Part shown: piece after piece, positions 1 through 7,813 of the stretch
Layout of the letters: each line of letters starts with the position of its first letter
Numbering within the stretch: the stretch's first letter is position 1
NCBI GenBank assembly: GCA_031261525.1
Contig: JAISJM010000026.1
Span: 1-34,342, forward strand
Direction: 5' to 3'
Source of the DNA: Eubacteriales Family XIII. Incertae Sedis bacterium
GTDB taxonomy: Bacteria; Bacillota; Clostridia; Peptostreptococcales; Anaerovoracaceae
Length of the DNA: 34,342 nt
The notes under the pieces: model-generated
What the model was told of the DNA's origin: nothing
The model's input: the letters and a program-made list of their open reading frames with translations, nothing else
The model's database searches: none
Translations under genes and position numbers: made by a program

Positions 1-801
1 AGTAAGGACAAAAATGTACATGTCCTAGAATTGCCACATAAGCAGGATACACCAGAAGCCAAGGCACTTTGGCGTGCTGAGATTGTACGCTTAAAAGAAC
101 GTGTCGAGCATGATTTTGGTGTGACGATTACGGATGAACAGTTGCATGATGCGATTCGCAGGCGCAATATCGAACGCAGACTTCTGAAAGAACTTTATGA
201 ACTGAGTACGTTGACGCCACCACCGATGACGGGATTGAAACAACTCCAAGTGTTGTTTGGCTCGCAGTTTAAATTTGATTGGGATAGCAAGGTTGCGGAG
301 ATTCAAAATGCAATCGATCAAATCAAAGCGGCATATGCAGATGGCGAGCGCCCCGTTGATGAAAAAGCACCACGGATTTTAGTTACAGGATGTCCGATTG
401 GTGGGGTAACAGAAAAGGTTGTGAAGGTAATTGAAGATGCTGGTGGGGTTGTCGTTGTCTTTGAAAACTGTACTGGTGCGAAACAGATGGACAGACAATG
501 TAAAGAAGATGGTGATCCTCTGACAAATATTGCAGAACATTATCTGCAAATTGGCTGTGCCGTCATGACGCCGAATAAGAATCGACTGGAGCTTATTGAT
601 CGCTTGTGTGAACAGTTTAAAGTGGATGGCGTCGTTGAGATGACGCTTCAAGCTTGCCAACCTTATGCCGTAGAAGCACAGAGTATTAAAACACATCTGC
701 AAGGGATAAATATTCCATACTTGCAATTAGAAACAGATTATGGAAAATCTGATATTGGTCAGCTTTCTACACGTGCAGGTGCTTTTGTGGAGATGCTGTA
801 A
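1..801 (+). CDS. yjiM: Double-cubane-cluster protein, YjiM/HgdB-like (5' truncated by window)
   Basis: The frame is open from base 1, so the N-terminus lies outside the window; 266 C-terminal residues are visible, against roughly 380-420 for the family. They match the 2-hydroxyacyl-CoA dehydratase B/D fold (HgdB family) and most closely the stand-alone YjiM type. Markers are TGCPIGG, the ENCTGAK cysteine region and the end motif ETDYGKSDIGQLSTR. Known: this group includes the double-cubane [8Fe-9S] cluster protein (DCCP), which an HgdC-like ATPase reduces to very low potential; its natural substrate is not established. The stop overlaps the start of the ATPase gene by one base (TAATG), so the two are translationally coupled. 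Inference: a cytosolic low-potential reductase. A true 2-hydroxyacyl-CoA dehydratase is less likely because a second dehydratase subunit would be expected, although upstream genes are not visible. Confidence 0.85.
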   Translation, partial: SKDKNVHVLELPHKQDTPEAKALWRAEIVRLKERVEHDFGVTITDEQLHDAIRRRNIERRLLKELYELSTLTPPPMTGLKQLQVLFGSQFKFDWDSKVAEIQNAIDQIKAAYADGERPVDEKAPRILVTGCPIGGVTEKVVKVIEDAGGVVVVFENCTGAKQMDRQCKEDGDPLTNIAEHYLQIGCAVMTPNKNRLELIDRLCEQFKVDGVVEMTLQACQPYAVEAQSIKTHLQGINIPYLQLETDYGKSDIGQLSTRAGAFVEML

Positions 802-1568
802 TGGCTACGATTGGAATTGATTGTGGTTCAGCAGTCTGCAAAGGTGTGTTGATGCAGGATAACGTTGTTGTCTATCAGTGTGCGATGCCTACGGGGTGGA
901 GCCCCAAAGAGGTATCACAACAGATTTTAGCCAATCTACTTGCGAAAAGCTCGCTTGATAGACGAGATGTATCCATTGTAGCAACAGGCTATGGACGCGT
1001 TGGCATTGATTTTGCAGACCGTTCTATTACTGAAATAACTTGCCATGCTGTAGGCGCTAGTTATCTGATGCCAAGTGTTCGGACTGTACTTGATATTGGC
1101 GGTCAGGATTCCAAAGTAATTTCTGTAAAAGATGGAAAGGTGTTTTCTTTCCAGATGAATGATAAATGTGCTGCAGGAACAGGGCGTTTTCTAGAAATGA
1201 CAACCATTCGTTTGGGTGTCACTTTTAGCCAGTTTGAATCGCTCTTAGATGCGGGACTCGATTGTTCGATTAACAGTATGTGTGCAGTATTTGCAGACTC
1301 TGAGATTATCTCATTACTTGCAGCTGGAAAGAGCCGAGAAGAAGTAGCTGGTGGCATTATTCACGCTGTCGCAGCACGTGCGGTTGCACTTGCTGGTCAG
1401 GTTGAAATTCATACACCGATGTTGCTTACCGGTGGACTTTCCTCACTGGATAAACTACGAACGGAGATGAGCCAGCAACTTGGCATCCCCGTTGAGGTAT
1501 CTCCTGATTCTCGCTTTGCGGGGGCAATTGGTGCTGCAATTCTTGCGGCGCAGTATGCACACACTTAA
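801..1568 (+). CDS. yjiL: ATP-dependent activator/reductase of the double-cubane protein (YjiL/HgdC-like, BcrAD_BadFG ATPase)
   Basis: The 255 residues are full length for the HgdC/YjiL ATPase family (acetate kinase/Hsp70 fold). The N-terminal phosphate loop reads IGIDCGSAVCKGV, the second phosphate motif is LDIGGQDSKV, and the adenosine motif is LLTGGLSS. The two cysteines that together bridge one [4Fe-4S] cluster across the homodimer are present: C123 in NDKCAAGTGRF and C161 in NSMCAVFADSE. Known role: ATP hydrolysis drives a helix-cluster-helix movement that pushes one electron into the partner protein. The ATG overlaps the upstream stop, and a strong terminator follows, so these two genes end an operon that begins upstream of the window. 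The short stand-alone form fits YjiL better than the long fused activators. Confidence 0.9.
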   Translation: MATIGIDCGSAVCKGVLMQDNVVVYQCAMPTGWSPKEVSQQILANLLAKSSLDRRDVSIVATGYGRVGIDFADRSITEITCHAVGASYLMPSVRTVLDIGGQDSKVISVKDGKVFSFQMNDKCAAGTGRFLEMTTIRLGVTFSQFESLLDAGLDCSINSMCAVFADSEIISLLAAGKSREEVAGGIIHAVAARAVALAGQVEIHTPMLLTGGLSSLDKLRTEMSQQLGIPVEVSPDSRFAGAIGAAILAAQYAHT

Positions 1569-1605
1569 TTTGTAATACACTTATACCTATAGACCTCTCC
1601 CAATT

Positions 1606-1637
1606 AAAAAGTCTATTCCTCGTTGAATAGGCTTTTT
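1606..1637 (+). terminator. Rho-independent terminator after the yjiM-yjiL operon
   Basis: A 13-base stem with one G-T wobble (AAAAAGTCTATTC against GAATAGGCTTTTT) closes a 6-base loop. The 3' arm itself ends in a T-run. It separates the double-cubane pair from the selD operon. Confidence 0.85.
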
Positions 1638-1836
1638 AACCCTATCTAAAAAAACTAAACAAAAAATTTGTTTGAATGAAAAAATATTAAAATCAATGGG
1701 TGGTCGTTCGATATTCTGGCTGCTCTTTAGGATTTAATCGCACAAGCATCATAAATAGTAAGAATACGAAAGTCAATGCAGAACTTCTGTGTAGACCTTT
1801 TTCTTGTATGAACGTTAAAGATAAATACGAGATATA

Positions 1837-1863
1837 AATATTTTGTTTGATGGACAAAATATT
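1837..1863. promoter_or_regulatory. Perfect 10-base inverted repeat next to the selD -35 (candidate operator)
   Basis: The arms AATATTTTGT and ACAAAATATT are exact reverse complements around a 7-base spacer. The right arm ends 2 bases before the proposed -35 hexamer of selD, a typical position for a regulator touching RNA polymerase. No T-run follows, so it is not a terminator. The regulator is unknown. Confidence 0.5.
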
Positions 1864-1865
1864 AG

Positions 1866-1894
1866 TTGCAATGCGATATGAAATTAAATATAAT
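1866..1894 (+). promoter_or_regulatory. Promoter of the selD operon
   Basis: TTGCAA and TATAAT are separated by exactly 17 bases. The -10 is a perfect sigma-A match and the -35 matches at four of six positions. Transcription would start near 1901, about 50 bases before the selD start. Confidence 0.6.
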
Positions 1895-1950
1895 ACACAT
1901 AAGATGATTGTATTTTCAAAATAGATTATAAGATTATATCTGGAGGTTTT

Positions 1951-3258
1951 ATGGAGGCTCTCATTGTCTTTGATAGTACAACCGATGCAATTCAAGCGGA
2001 GCAAGAACTGTTAAATGCAGAATTTTTAGTGAAAGTGATGCCAAAGCCTACATCGTTACAAGCTGGATGTGGGTTTTGCTTACGCGTTGCGATTGGTAAG
2101 ACGCTCGATGCGCTAGAAGTCTTGCAACATGCAGATATTTTGTATTCAGGTGTATATCTAAGAAATAATAAAAACAAGGACAATCCATATACAAAGTTGA
2201 ATACGCGAGAGGAAATCGAAGCGGCGACAAAAGAACACTCGATTTTAGCGAGTTGCACAAGCGGCGGATGTGGGGCAAAGATTGGTCCAGGTGAATTACG
2301 TGATATTTTGGGAAAGCTTCCTCGTGATAGAGGAAATGATAACTTATTGATTGGTTTCGATGCGTCCGATGATGCTGCTGTATACCGAATTGATGAAGTG
2401 CATTCTCTGATTTCCACGGTGGACTTCTTTTCTCCAATGGTTGAGGATCCGCGCACCTTTGGTCGAATTGCAGCAGCAAATGCATTGAGCGATGTATGGG
2501 CGATGGGTGGTACACCTTTGCTCGCATTGAATCTGGTTTGTTTTCCAGAGGCGATGGATACCTTTATACTTGGAGAGATTCTCGCAGGTGGTGCTGAGAA
2601 AATTATGGAATCTGGAGCAGTGCTTGGTGGTGGTCATTCCATTTATGAAAAGGAACCAAAGTACGGTCTTGCTGTGACAGGTACTGTGGAGACAAAGAAA
2701 TTATTGCGCAACAATACACCCGAGCTTGGGCATAAGTTGATTTTAACGAAGCCTCTAGGCGTAGGGATTGTCCTTGCTGCAGCGCGAGGCGGTGTTGCGA
2801 GCAGCATTGCAATGGAGAAAGCAATTTCTCAGATGGAACATCTGAATCGGTATGCAGCGGAGAAATTAGCATCTTATCATGTCAGTGCATGTACGGATAT
2901 CACGGGTTTTGGTTTATTGGTGCATATGCTTGAAATGGCTGATGAACACGTGACACTGACCCTTCATTCGGATGCATTGCCATTGATTGCAGAGGCCATT
3001 GACTATGCGGATGAATATTTACTAACCGCTGCTGGTCAGCGCAATCGCAATTTTGTCCACAATCGCGTGGACGTCAGTAGTCTGCCATTTGCCATTCAGG
3101 AATTATTATTTGACCCACAGACTTCTGGTGGACTTCTCATTGCTGCTCCTAGCGAAGAGGCTGAAAGTTTGTTGATGGATATTCATAAAGAGGATCCACT
3201 GGCTGCAATCATTGGAGAAGTCGGTCCGAAAAAAAATCAAAGCATTATTTTTTCATAA
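1951..3258 (+). CDS. selD: DUF3343-SelD fusion: selenide, water dikinase with N-terminal Se/S-carrier-like domain
   Basis: SelD makes selenophosphate from selenide and ATP. Residues 1 to about 73 form a DUF3343 (putative Se/S carrier-like) domain with a C40-x-x-C43 pair (AGCGFC). After a linker, SelD proper runs from about residue 97. Its glycine-rich loop SGGCGAKIG places C107 and K110 at the positions of the catalytic Cys17 and Lys20 of E. coli SelD; no selenocysteine codon is used. Later landmarks are STVDFF, ANALSDVWAMGG, GGHS, TDITGFG and DPQTSGG. The 435 residues exceed the usual 340-350 because of the fusion. Start ATG at 1951 follows GGAGG. It heads the operon with yedF, the MocA-like gene and yqeB; no selA or selB is present here, which fits the orphan-selD pattern tied to Mo hydroxylases rather than selenocysteine. 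Confidence 0.95.
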   Translation: MEALIVFDSTTDAIQAEQELLNAEFLVKVMPKPTSLQAGCGFCLRVAIGKTLDALEVLQHADILYSGVYLRNNKNKDNPYTKLNTREEIEAATKEHSILASCTSGGCGAKIGPGELRDILGKLPRDRGNDNLLIGFDASDDAAVYRIDEVHSLISTVDFFSPMVEDPRTFGRIAAANALSDVWAMGGTPLLALNLVCFPEAMDTFILGEILAGGAEKIMESGAVLGGGHSIYEKEPKYGLAVTGTVETKKLLRNNTPELGHKLILTKPLGVGIVLAAARGGVASSIAMEKAISQMEHLNRYAAEKLASYHVSACTDITGFGLLVHMLEMADEHVTLTLHSDALPLIAEAIDYADEYLLTAAGQRNRNFVHNRVDVSSLPFAIQELLFDPQTSGGLLIAAPSEEAESLLMDIHKEDPLAAIIGEVGPKKNQSIIFS

Positions 3259-3284
3259 TGATGAACGAAAGAAAGGACGCAAAT

Positions 3285-3962
3285 ATGAAGACGATAGATA
3301 TGTTAGGGGAGCCTTGCCCAATTCCTGTAATCAGTGCAAAAAAGGCGCTTGCTGAGGCAGGTACCGATGGCGTAAAAGTATTGGTAGACAATATTGTTGC
3401 GGTACAAAATTTAGAGAAAATGGCAAATGGCACAGGTCGTGCATTTTCCTATGTTGAAGAATCCTCAAACCGTTATGCTGTATCTATCCTTGCCTCGGAT
3501 ACGGTCATCTCGGAGGCTGTCTTGGGCGTTGCATCGGATGCTACCAATGAGATAGATAGCGACAGTGCAGGCAATTTCGTCGATACTGATCACGAGGAGA
3601 TATCTGTTGTGAATGGCGCGCACAGTGATGGCGCCGTTGTGCTCATTACTGCAAATCACTTGGGTGAGGGCGCAGAGGAACTCGGCAAGATGTTGATCAA
3701 AGGGTTTATCTTCTCGCTGACAGAACAATCTCCACTTCCGCAATCTGTGCTTTTTCTAAATGGGGGCGCACATCTCACCACGCAAGGCGCAAATACCGTT
3801 CCAGATCTCCAAACGCTTGAAGAAATGGGCGTCGAAATTCTTACCTGTGGCACCTGCGCAAATTATTATAATTTATCAGATTCTCTCGCGGTCGGTGCGA
3901 TTACCGATATGATGGGTATTGTAAATCGTCTGACAAAGGCATCGAAAGTGATTACAATTTAA
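3285..3962 (+). CDS. yedF: Selenium metabolism protein YedF (TusA domain plus DsrE-like domain)
   Basis: This is a two-domain selenium/sulfur relay protein. Residues 1 to about 75 are a TusA-like fold with the active CPIP motif (C11). The C-terminal half is a DsrE-like fold beginning VVLITANHLGEG and carrying a CGTC motif (C188, C191). Known context: YedF occurs with SelD and SDMH accessory genes and is thought to carry reactive selenium or sulfur. I chose ATG 3285 because AAAGGA ends 7 bases upstream. An in-frame ATG at 3258 overlaps the selD stop but would place that ribosome binding site inside the gene. The 225-residue length is normal. It sits between selD and the nucleotidyltransferase gene. 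Confidence 0.9.
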   Translation: MKTIDMLGEPCPIPVISAKKALAEAGTDGVKVLVDNIVAVQNLEKMANGTGRAFSYVEESSNRYAVSILASDTVISEAVLGVASDATNEIDSDSAGNFVDTDHEEISVVNGAHSDGAVVLITANHLGEGAEELGKMLIKGFIFSLTEQSPLPQSVLFLNGGAHLTTQGANTVPDLQTLEEMGVEILTCGTCANYYNLSDSLAVGAITDMMGIVNRLTKASKVITI

Positions 3963-3978
3963 GAACCGAGGACATTTT

Positions 3979-4545
3979 ATGAAAATAGACGCAATATTAA
4001 TGGCATCTGGCTTCTCAAGGCGTTTTGGGGAAGAGGATAAGCTCTTGCATCTGTTTCGCGGGAAACCACTTGCTGTGCATACGCTTGAACTTGTCAGTCG
4101 TATGCCTGAATTTGATTCTATCTATTTTATTTCAGCAAGTGATGCTGTTGCGCAGCTTGCTGAAGATTTTCCTGTGATACGGATTCATAATGATAATCCG
4201 AGGCGTGGTTCTCGTGAAAGTATCCGCTTAGGCGTCCAAGCATCAAGCGCAGAACAATTTTGTTTTTTCCCTTGTGATCAACCATTTTTAGATGCTTGCA
4301 CGGTTCATAATATTTTATCACATGCTGCAAAGGATCGTATTGTTTGTCCTACATTAGATGGTATACCAAATTCACCATCGGTCTTTTCAGCGCGTTTTCG
4401 GGAGGAACTATTGACGATTCCTGCTGGTGAACAAGGGCGTTCGATTCGGAAAAATCATCCCGAATCACTCATCTTTGTACCGATAACCAATCCACACTTG
4501 CTTGCAGATATAGATACGTTAGAGGAGACAACATGCTCGTATTGA
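3979..4545 (+). CDS. mocA: MocA/YgfJ-type nucleotidyltransferase, molybdenum hydroxylase accessory protein
   Basis: This 188-residue protein has the MobA-like NTP-transferase fold. The N-terminal nucleotide loop reads ILMASGFSRRFG, followed by DKLL and a GKPL motif. The metal-site segment is FFPCDQPFL, where MocA/MobA proteins have a similar D-Q-P. Known role of relatives: cytidylylation of molybdopterin to molybdopterin cytosine dinucleotide (MCD); the YgfJ subgroup is specific to SDMH loci. The consensus lysine/methionine pattern near the loop is altered (RRFGEEDK), so cofactor choice (MCD or MGD) is not certain. The stop overlaps yqeB by 13 bases, which suggests coupled translation. Inference: it prepares the Mo cofactor for the hydroxylase at 7946. 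Confidence 0.8.
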   Translation: MKIDAILMASGFSRRFGEEDKLLHLFRGKPLAVHTLELVSRMPEFDSIYFISASDAVAQLAEDFPVIRIHNDNPRRGSRESIRLGVQASSAEQFCFFPCDQPFLDACTVHNILSHAAKDRIVCPTLDGIPNSPSVFSARFREELLTIPAGEQGRSIRKNHPESLIFVPITNPHLLADIDTLEETTCSY

Positions 4546-5315
4546 TTAAAGGGGCTGGGGATATTGCAACAGGCATTGCGCTGCGTCTTTATCGCGCGCA
4601 TTTTAAAGTGGTGATGACTGACATTGCAGCACCAACGGCAATCAGACGAACAGTTTGCTTTTCTCAAGCTGTTGTTGAGGGTGAGGCGGAGGTTGAGGGC
4701 GTACATGCTGTCCATGCACACAATGTAGAAGAAGCCCTTGCCGCTACTGATCAGAATCAGATTGCAGTATGTGTGGATCCAAAAGCAGAAATCGCAAAGA
4801 CTCTTATGCCAAATGCGTTGGTCGATGCCATTTTAGCGAAAAAAAATATCGGCACAAAGATTACAGATGCGCCCATTGTGATTGCGGTAGGACCTGGTTT
4901 CACCGCGGGCGTTGATTGTCATGCAGTCATAGAGACGCAGCGCGGTCATTATCTTGGGCGTGTGCTTACGCATGGCAGCGCAGCACCCAATACAGGAATC
5001 CCCGGTAATATTGGTGGTTATACATCAGAACGACTTTTGCGTGCACCAACGGATGGTGTCTTCGAACAATGCTTAGAAATTGGTGCCCAAGTGAAGGCTG
5101 GTGATATTGCCGGCATCGTAGATGGGCAGCCCATGATCTGTGAAATTGATGGCATTCTTCGTGGCATTTTACGCACAGGTACACCGGTACATAAAGGCAT
5201 GAAGAGTGGTGATGTAGATCCGCGCTGTGAATTGGCGCATTGCTTTACAGCCTCTGACAAAGCGCTTGCGGTTGGTGGCGGCATATTAGAGGCTCTATTA
5301 CATTTCAGTCTTTAG
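4533..5315 (+). CDS. yqeB: Selenium-dependent molybdenum hydroxylase system protein YqeB
   Basis: The 260 residues match the YqeB family, a marker of SDMH loci with no defined biochemical activity. It opens with a Rossmann-like loop (LIKGAGDIATGIALRL) followed by VVMTDIAAPTAIRR. The middle holds VIAVGPGFTAGVDCHAVIET, and the C-terminal part carries PGNIGGYTSERLLRAP and GGILEAL. The nucleotide-binding look of the N-terminus is visible; maturation of the labile selenium ligand on the Mo cofactor is inferred from co-occurrence in this family. It is the last gene of the selD operon. Its final 18 bases overlap the 3' end of the convergent desulfurase-like gene, and no terminator is seen between them. 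Confidence 0.9.
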   Translation: MLVLIKGAGDIATGIALRLYRAHFKVVMTDIAAPTAIRRTVCFSQAVVEGEAEVEGVHAVHAHNVEEALAATDQNQIAVCVDPKAEIAKTLMPNALVDAILAKKNIGTKITDAPIVIAVGPGFTAGVDCHAVIETQRGHYLGRVLTHGSAAPNTGIPGNIGGYTSERLLRAPTDGVFEQCLEIGAQVKAGDIAGIVDGQPMICEIDGILRGILRTGTPVHKGMKSGDVDPRCELAHCFTASDKALAVGGGILEALLHFSL

Positions 5316-6452
5316 AACTTGCTCCAAAGCCTTACAGGTAATATCAATGTCTTCCATTGTTGTATCGTATCCGAAGCTAAATCTTAAAGTTCCTTCTGGA
5401 AATGTCCCCGCTACTTGATGTGCCAATGGTGCACAGTGAAGCCCACTTCGTGTGATGATGCCATGTTCTTCATACAGACGTCTTGCGAGCACGCCAGAAT
5501 CGATGTGCGGACAGTGGACGGAGACGACAGCAACTGTTTTCGATGCGTCTTCCGGTCCATCGATTATGAGTTCCGGAATTTGATGACAATATGCTCGAAA
5601 TCGTTGTGTTAATTCTACTTCTTTTGTGCGAATTTCATGGATGCCAATTTTACATATCTCTTCTACAGATAGTGCAAGACTCAGAATTCCCAATGTATTT
5701 GGTGTACCTGGCTCGAATTTATCTGGTAGGAAATCCGGTTGCATCAATTGCATGGATGCACTTCCCGTTCCGCCTGTGAACCAAGGTCTGATCTGATCCG
5801 AGATCCCATCCTTTAGAACGAATCCGCCGATTCCTGCAAGTCCATGAAGTGCTTTATGTCCTGTAAATGCAAGGATATCTGTATCTTTATCCATAGATAC
5901 GGGATAGCAACCTGCGGTCTGTGCTGCGTCCAATACGGTTGTGATGCCATAGCTCTTTGCAATAGCAAACGACTCTTTGATTGGTAAAATCGTCCCAAGT
6001 ACATTGGAGGCGTGTGTCATGACGAGTAGACGCGTATGGGGTTTGATTCTTGTATGAATCATATCTGCATCCATACTTCCGTCTTGATTATGCGGTAGAT
6101 ACTCAACTTCTATAATGCCATTTCGGCGTAACAATTCAAGCGGTCTTGCCACCGCATTATGTTCTAATCCACTTGCAAGTACATGATCTCCTGGTTTTAG
6201 AATGCCATTCAATATCATATTTAGCGATGCGGTTACACCGCTTGTAAAAAGCACATTGCTTGCATGAGAGATCTCAAATAACTCGGCGAGTGCTTTTCGT
6301 GCGCGTAGCGCAATCAAACTATCCTCAAGACCTTCAAAATTACGACCTGCATTCAGGTGTAGGTTGTCGTTGAGATATGCAGTGAGCCCACCTGTGACAT
6401 AGGGTGAAGTGCCAGGTGAACTAGCTGCATAATTCATATAAATTTGTTTCAT
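5298..6452 (-). CDS. Cysteine desulfurase family class V aminotransferase (SDMH-associated)
   Basis: This is a pyridoxal-phosphate enzyme of about 384 residues. The Schiff-base lysine lies in TGHKALHG (near residue 200), with the upstream VLDAAQTAG aspartate and SGVTASLN phosphate-binding motifs. A cysteine in the NifS/SufS loop position, SGLHCAPLAH (near residue 340), supports desulfurase or selenocysteine lyase activity. It resembles the subfamily found in Enterococcus and Clostridia SDMH clusters. I chose ATG 6452 (MKQIYMNYAAS) because it overlaps the yqeC stop as ATGA; the frame is open 138 bases further upstream, but that part lies inside yqeC and has no family similarity. Inference: it supplies selenide or sulfide, possibly to YedF or DUF3343-SelD. 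Selenium versus sulfur preference cannot be read from sequence. Confidence 0.88.
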   Translation of the reverse strand: MKQIYMNYAASSPGTSPYVTGGLTAYLNDNLHLNAGRNFEGLEDSLIALRARKALAELFEISHASNVLFTSGVTASLNMILNGILKPGDHVLASGLEHNAVARPLELLRRNGIIEVEYLPHNQDGSMDADMIHTRIKPHTRLLVMTHASNVLGTILPIKESFAIAKSYGITTVLDAAQTAGCYPVSMDKDTDILAFTGHKALHGLAGIGGFVLKDGISDQIRPWFTGGTGSASMQLMQPDFLPDKFEPGTPNTLGILSLALSVEEICKIGIHEIRTKEVELTQRFRAYCHQIPELIIDGPEDASKTVAVVSVHCPHIDSGVLARRLYEEHGIITRSGLHCAPLAHQVAGTFPEGTLRFSFGYDTTMEDIDITCKALEQVLKTEM

Positions 6453-7180
6453 TGAGATGTCTCCCAAAAGCAATTTTGTTTTGCGCTGCCAATGATGATG
6501 CGTATCGGGTAGGGATAGATTTCGAGAATCAATTTTTTTAATAATTCTGCATGCTGTCTGTCCTGTGCACTTTCGACTTGATTGATGCATACGATCAATT
6601 GCCCTTGATACCTGTGGAACATACCATACTTAAAGTCAATCATAGATGCGAGCGCGTGTAATGTAATCGGATCCTGTTCATGCAAGCCCGTGAGCGTAAG
6701 AAATTCGGGCAGGCGATATACATTTGCCTCCGTTGCAGGCAATCCGAGTGCGTGAATGGATACAACGCCGATGGTATGTGTTGTGAAATTTGGTATCACG
6801 GGGTCTTGTTTCGTCCAACCTTTGCAGGGAAGACCACGGGAACCATCTGCTTCCATAAGCACTAGATCATATTGCGAGGCGACTTCTGCCAAATCTGTTT
6901 CATTCAGTGCTTCCAGTTTATTTGTGCTGCTGTTTAGAATTCCCATGCACTGAATGCCTGTCTGTGCAGCATGTGAGATACACATCTCTCTCGTTGTACA
7001 AAGCTGTATATCGTCATCGTACAATGGTCTCATTTTAGTCGTTGGCGTAATGAGGACTTTCTTATTACGATATTCACTCGCCAGTAGATTGACGAGTGAA
7101 GTCTTGCCGCCACAACCGCACACCGAAACAGATACCATTTTATTAAATTCTGTAAACCAATTCATATTCATATATAGCAT
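6449..7180 (-). CDS. yqeC: Selenium-dependent hydroxylase accessory protein YqeC (P-loop protein)
   Basis: The 243-residue protein matches the YqeC family of SDMH clusters. A P-loop variant, VSVCGCGGKTS, sits at residues 16-28, followed by LITPTTKM and a Walker-B-like LMEADGSRGLPCK segment. Later VSIHALGLP and the ending around CINQVES resemble the G-protein-like layout of this family. Its exact reaction is unknown; a role in selenium insertion into the Mo hydroxylase is inferred from genomic association. It is the middle gene of the leftward operon, 9 bases after the polyferredoxin stop, and overlaps the next start by 4 bases. No good ribosome binding site precedes ATG 7180 or the nearby ATG 7171, so translation may depend on upstream ribosomes and the start is uncertain by a few residues. 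Confidence 0.88.
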   Translation of the reverse strand: MLYMNMNWFTEFNKMVSVSVCGCGGKTSLVNLLASEYRNKKVLITPTTKMRPLYDDDIQLCTTREMCISHAAQTGIQCMGILNSSTNKLEALNETDLAEVASQYDLVLMEADGSRGLPCKGWTKQDPVIPNFTTHTIGVVSIHALGLPATEANVYRLPEFLTLTGLHEQDPITLHALASMIDFKYGMFHRYQGQLIVCINQVESAQDRQHAELLKKLILEIYPYPIRIIIGSAKQNCFWETSQ

Positions 7181-7189
7181 TATATGACA

Positions 7190-7738
7190 TTAAAAAAGGT
7201 CTGTGAAGATGCCGTCTGCGTCGATGATTGTTTTTCTAGGACATTTTGTGGTGCACATGCCACACATGACACATCTCGCTAGATTGATTCTTGCGCAATT
7301 GTCTATGATTTCAATGGCATCCACAGGACAATTCTTTACGCAGAGTCTACAGGCGATACAGCTTACTTTACAGGCATTTTTAGCTGCCGCACCGATATCT
7401 TCATTGGAGCATCGAGGCATAATGCTATATTCGGGTGGCAACATATGAATGATTCCTTTGGGGCAAGCTTTTACACATAAACCACAGCCCACACATTTGC
7501 TCGAATCTACTTCTGCCGTTCCAAATTGGTTCATCGATATGGCTCCAAGTCTGCATGCACTGACGCAGCTGCCGAATCCGAGGCATCCTTTTTCGCATGT
7601 GAAGATACCATCTGGAAATGCTTCTAAAGCTTGCGCACAATTATCAGCAACTACAGTCTGTTCCAGTTCTTTTGTGGTTCGCTCTCTTCCTCTACAATAT
7701 ACTAAAGCTATTTTTTTTGGTTTTATTCGTTTTTCCAT
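7190..7738 (-). CDS. RnfB-like polyferredoxin, soluble
   Basis: The 182-residue protein is dense in cysteines, arranged as four ferredoxin-type modules: CEKGCLGFGSCVSAC, CVGCGLCVKAC, CIACRLCVKNC and CVMCGMCTTKC. The GCLGFGSC pattern and the preceding VYCRGR/NCAQA segment are typical of the RnfB C-terminal half, but the RnfB membrane anchor is absent, so it should be cytosolic. I chose ATG 7738 because AGGAG sits 8 bases upstream; the longer ATG at 7759 would put that site inside the gene. It is the first gene of the operon with yqeC and the desulfurase-like gene, and is divergent from the hydroxylase. Inference: it takes electrons from the hydroxylase [2Fe-2S] clusters, because that enzyme has no FAD domain. 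Confidence 0.85.
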   Translation of the reverse strand: MEKRIKPKKIALVYCRGRERTTKELEQTVVADNCAQALEAFPDGIFTCEKGCLGFGSCVSACRLGAISMNQFGTAEVDSSKCVGCGLCVKACPKGIIHMLPPEYSIMPRCSNEDIGAAAKNACKVSCIACRLCVKNCPVDAIEIIDNCARINLARCVMCGMCTTKCPRKTIIDADGIFTDLF

Positions 7739-7784
7739 CACTTTTACTCCTACCTCCATAAGCGTATCTTACGATTATGCTAAC

Positions 7785-7813
7785 ATTATATATGAATCCA
7801 AACAAAATGAACA
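7785..7813 (-). promoter_or_regulatory. Promoter of the polyferredoxin-yqeC operon, with inverted repeat
   Basis: On the minus strand a perfect TATAAT (complement of 7785-7790) follows a weak -35, TGTTCA (7808-7813), at 17-base spacing. An inverted repeat AACAAAA/TTTTGTT (7801-7807 and 7820-7826, 12-base spacer) spans the spacer and the region upstream of the -35. The weak -35 would suit an activated promoter, but this is tentative. Confidence 0.4.

Larger units (their letters stand above)
1569..1950 (+). other. Intergenic region between yjiL and selD
   Basis: This stretch has no convincing gene. It is very AT-rich and holds the terminator at 1606-1637, a small inverted repeat AAACAAA/TTTGTTT at 1657-1673 (3-base spacer), a 10-base inverted repeat at 1837-1863, and the selD promoter at 1866-1894. 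A short open frame on the minus strand across 1693-2004 has no recognisable protein features and runs into selD, so it is taken as chance. Confidence 0.7.

Noticed and set aside
1693..2004. Small minus-strand gene upstream of selD
   Set aside because: The frame has no recognisable domain, no ribosome binding site that stands out, and overlaps the selD start and its promoter elements.
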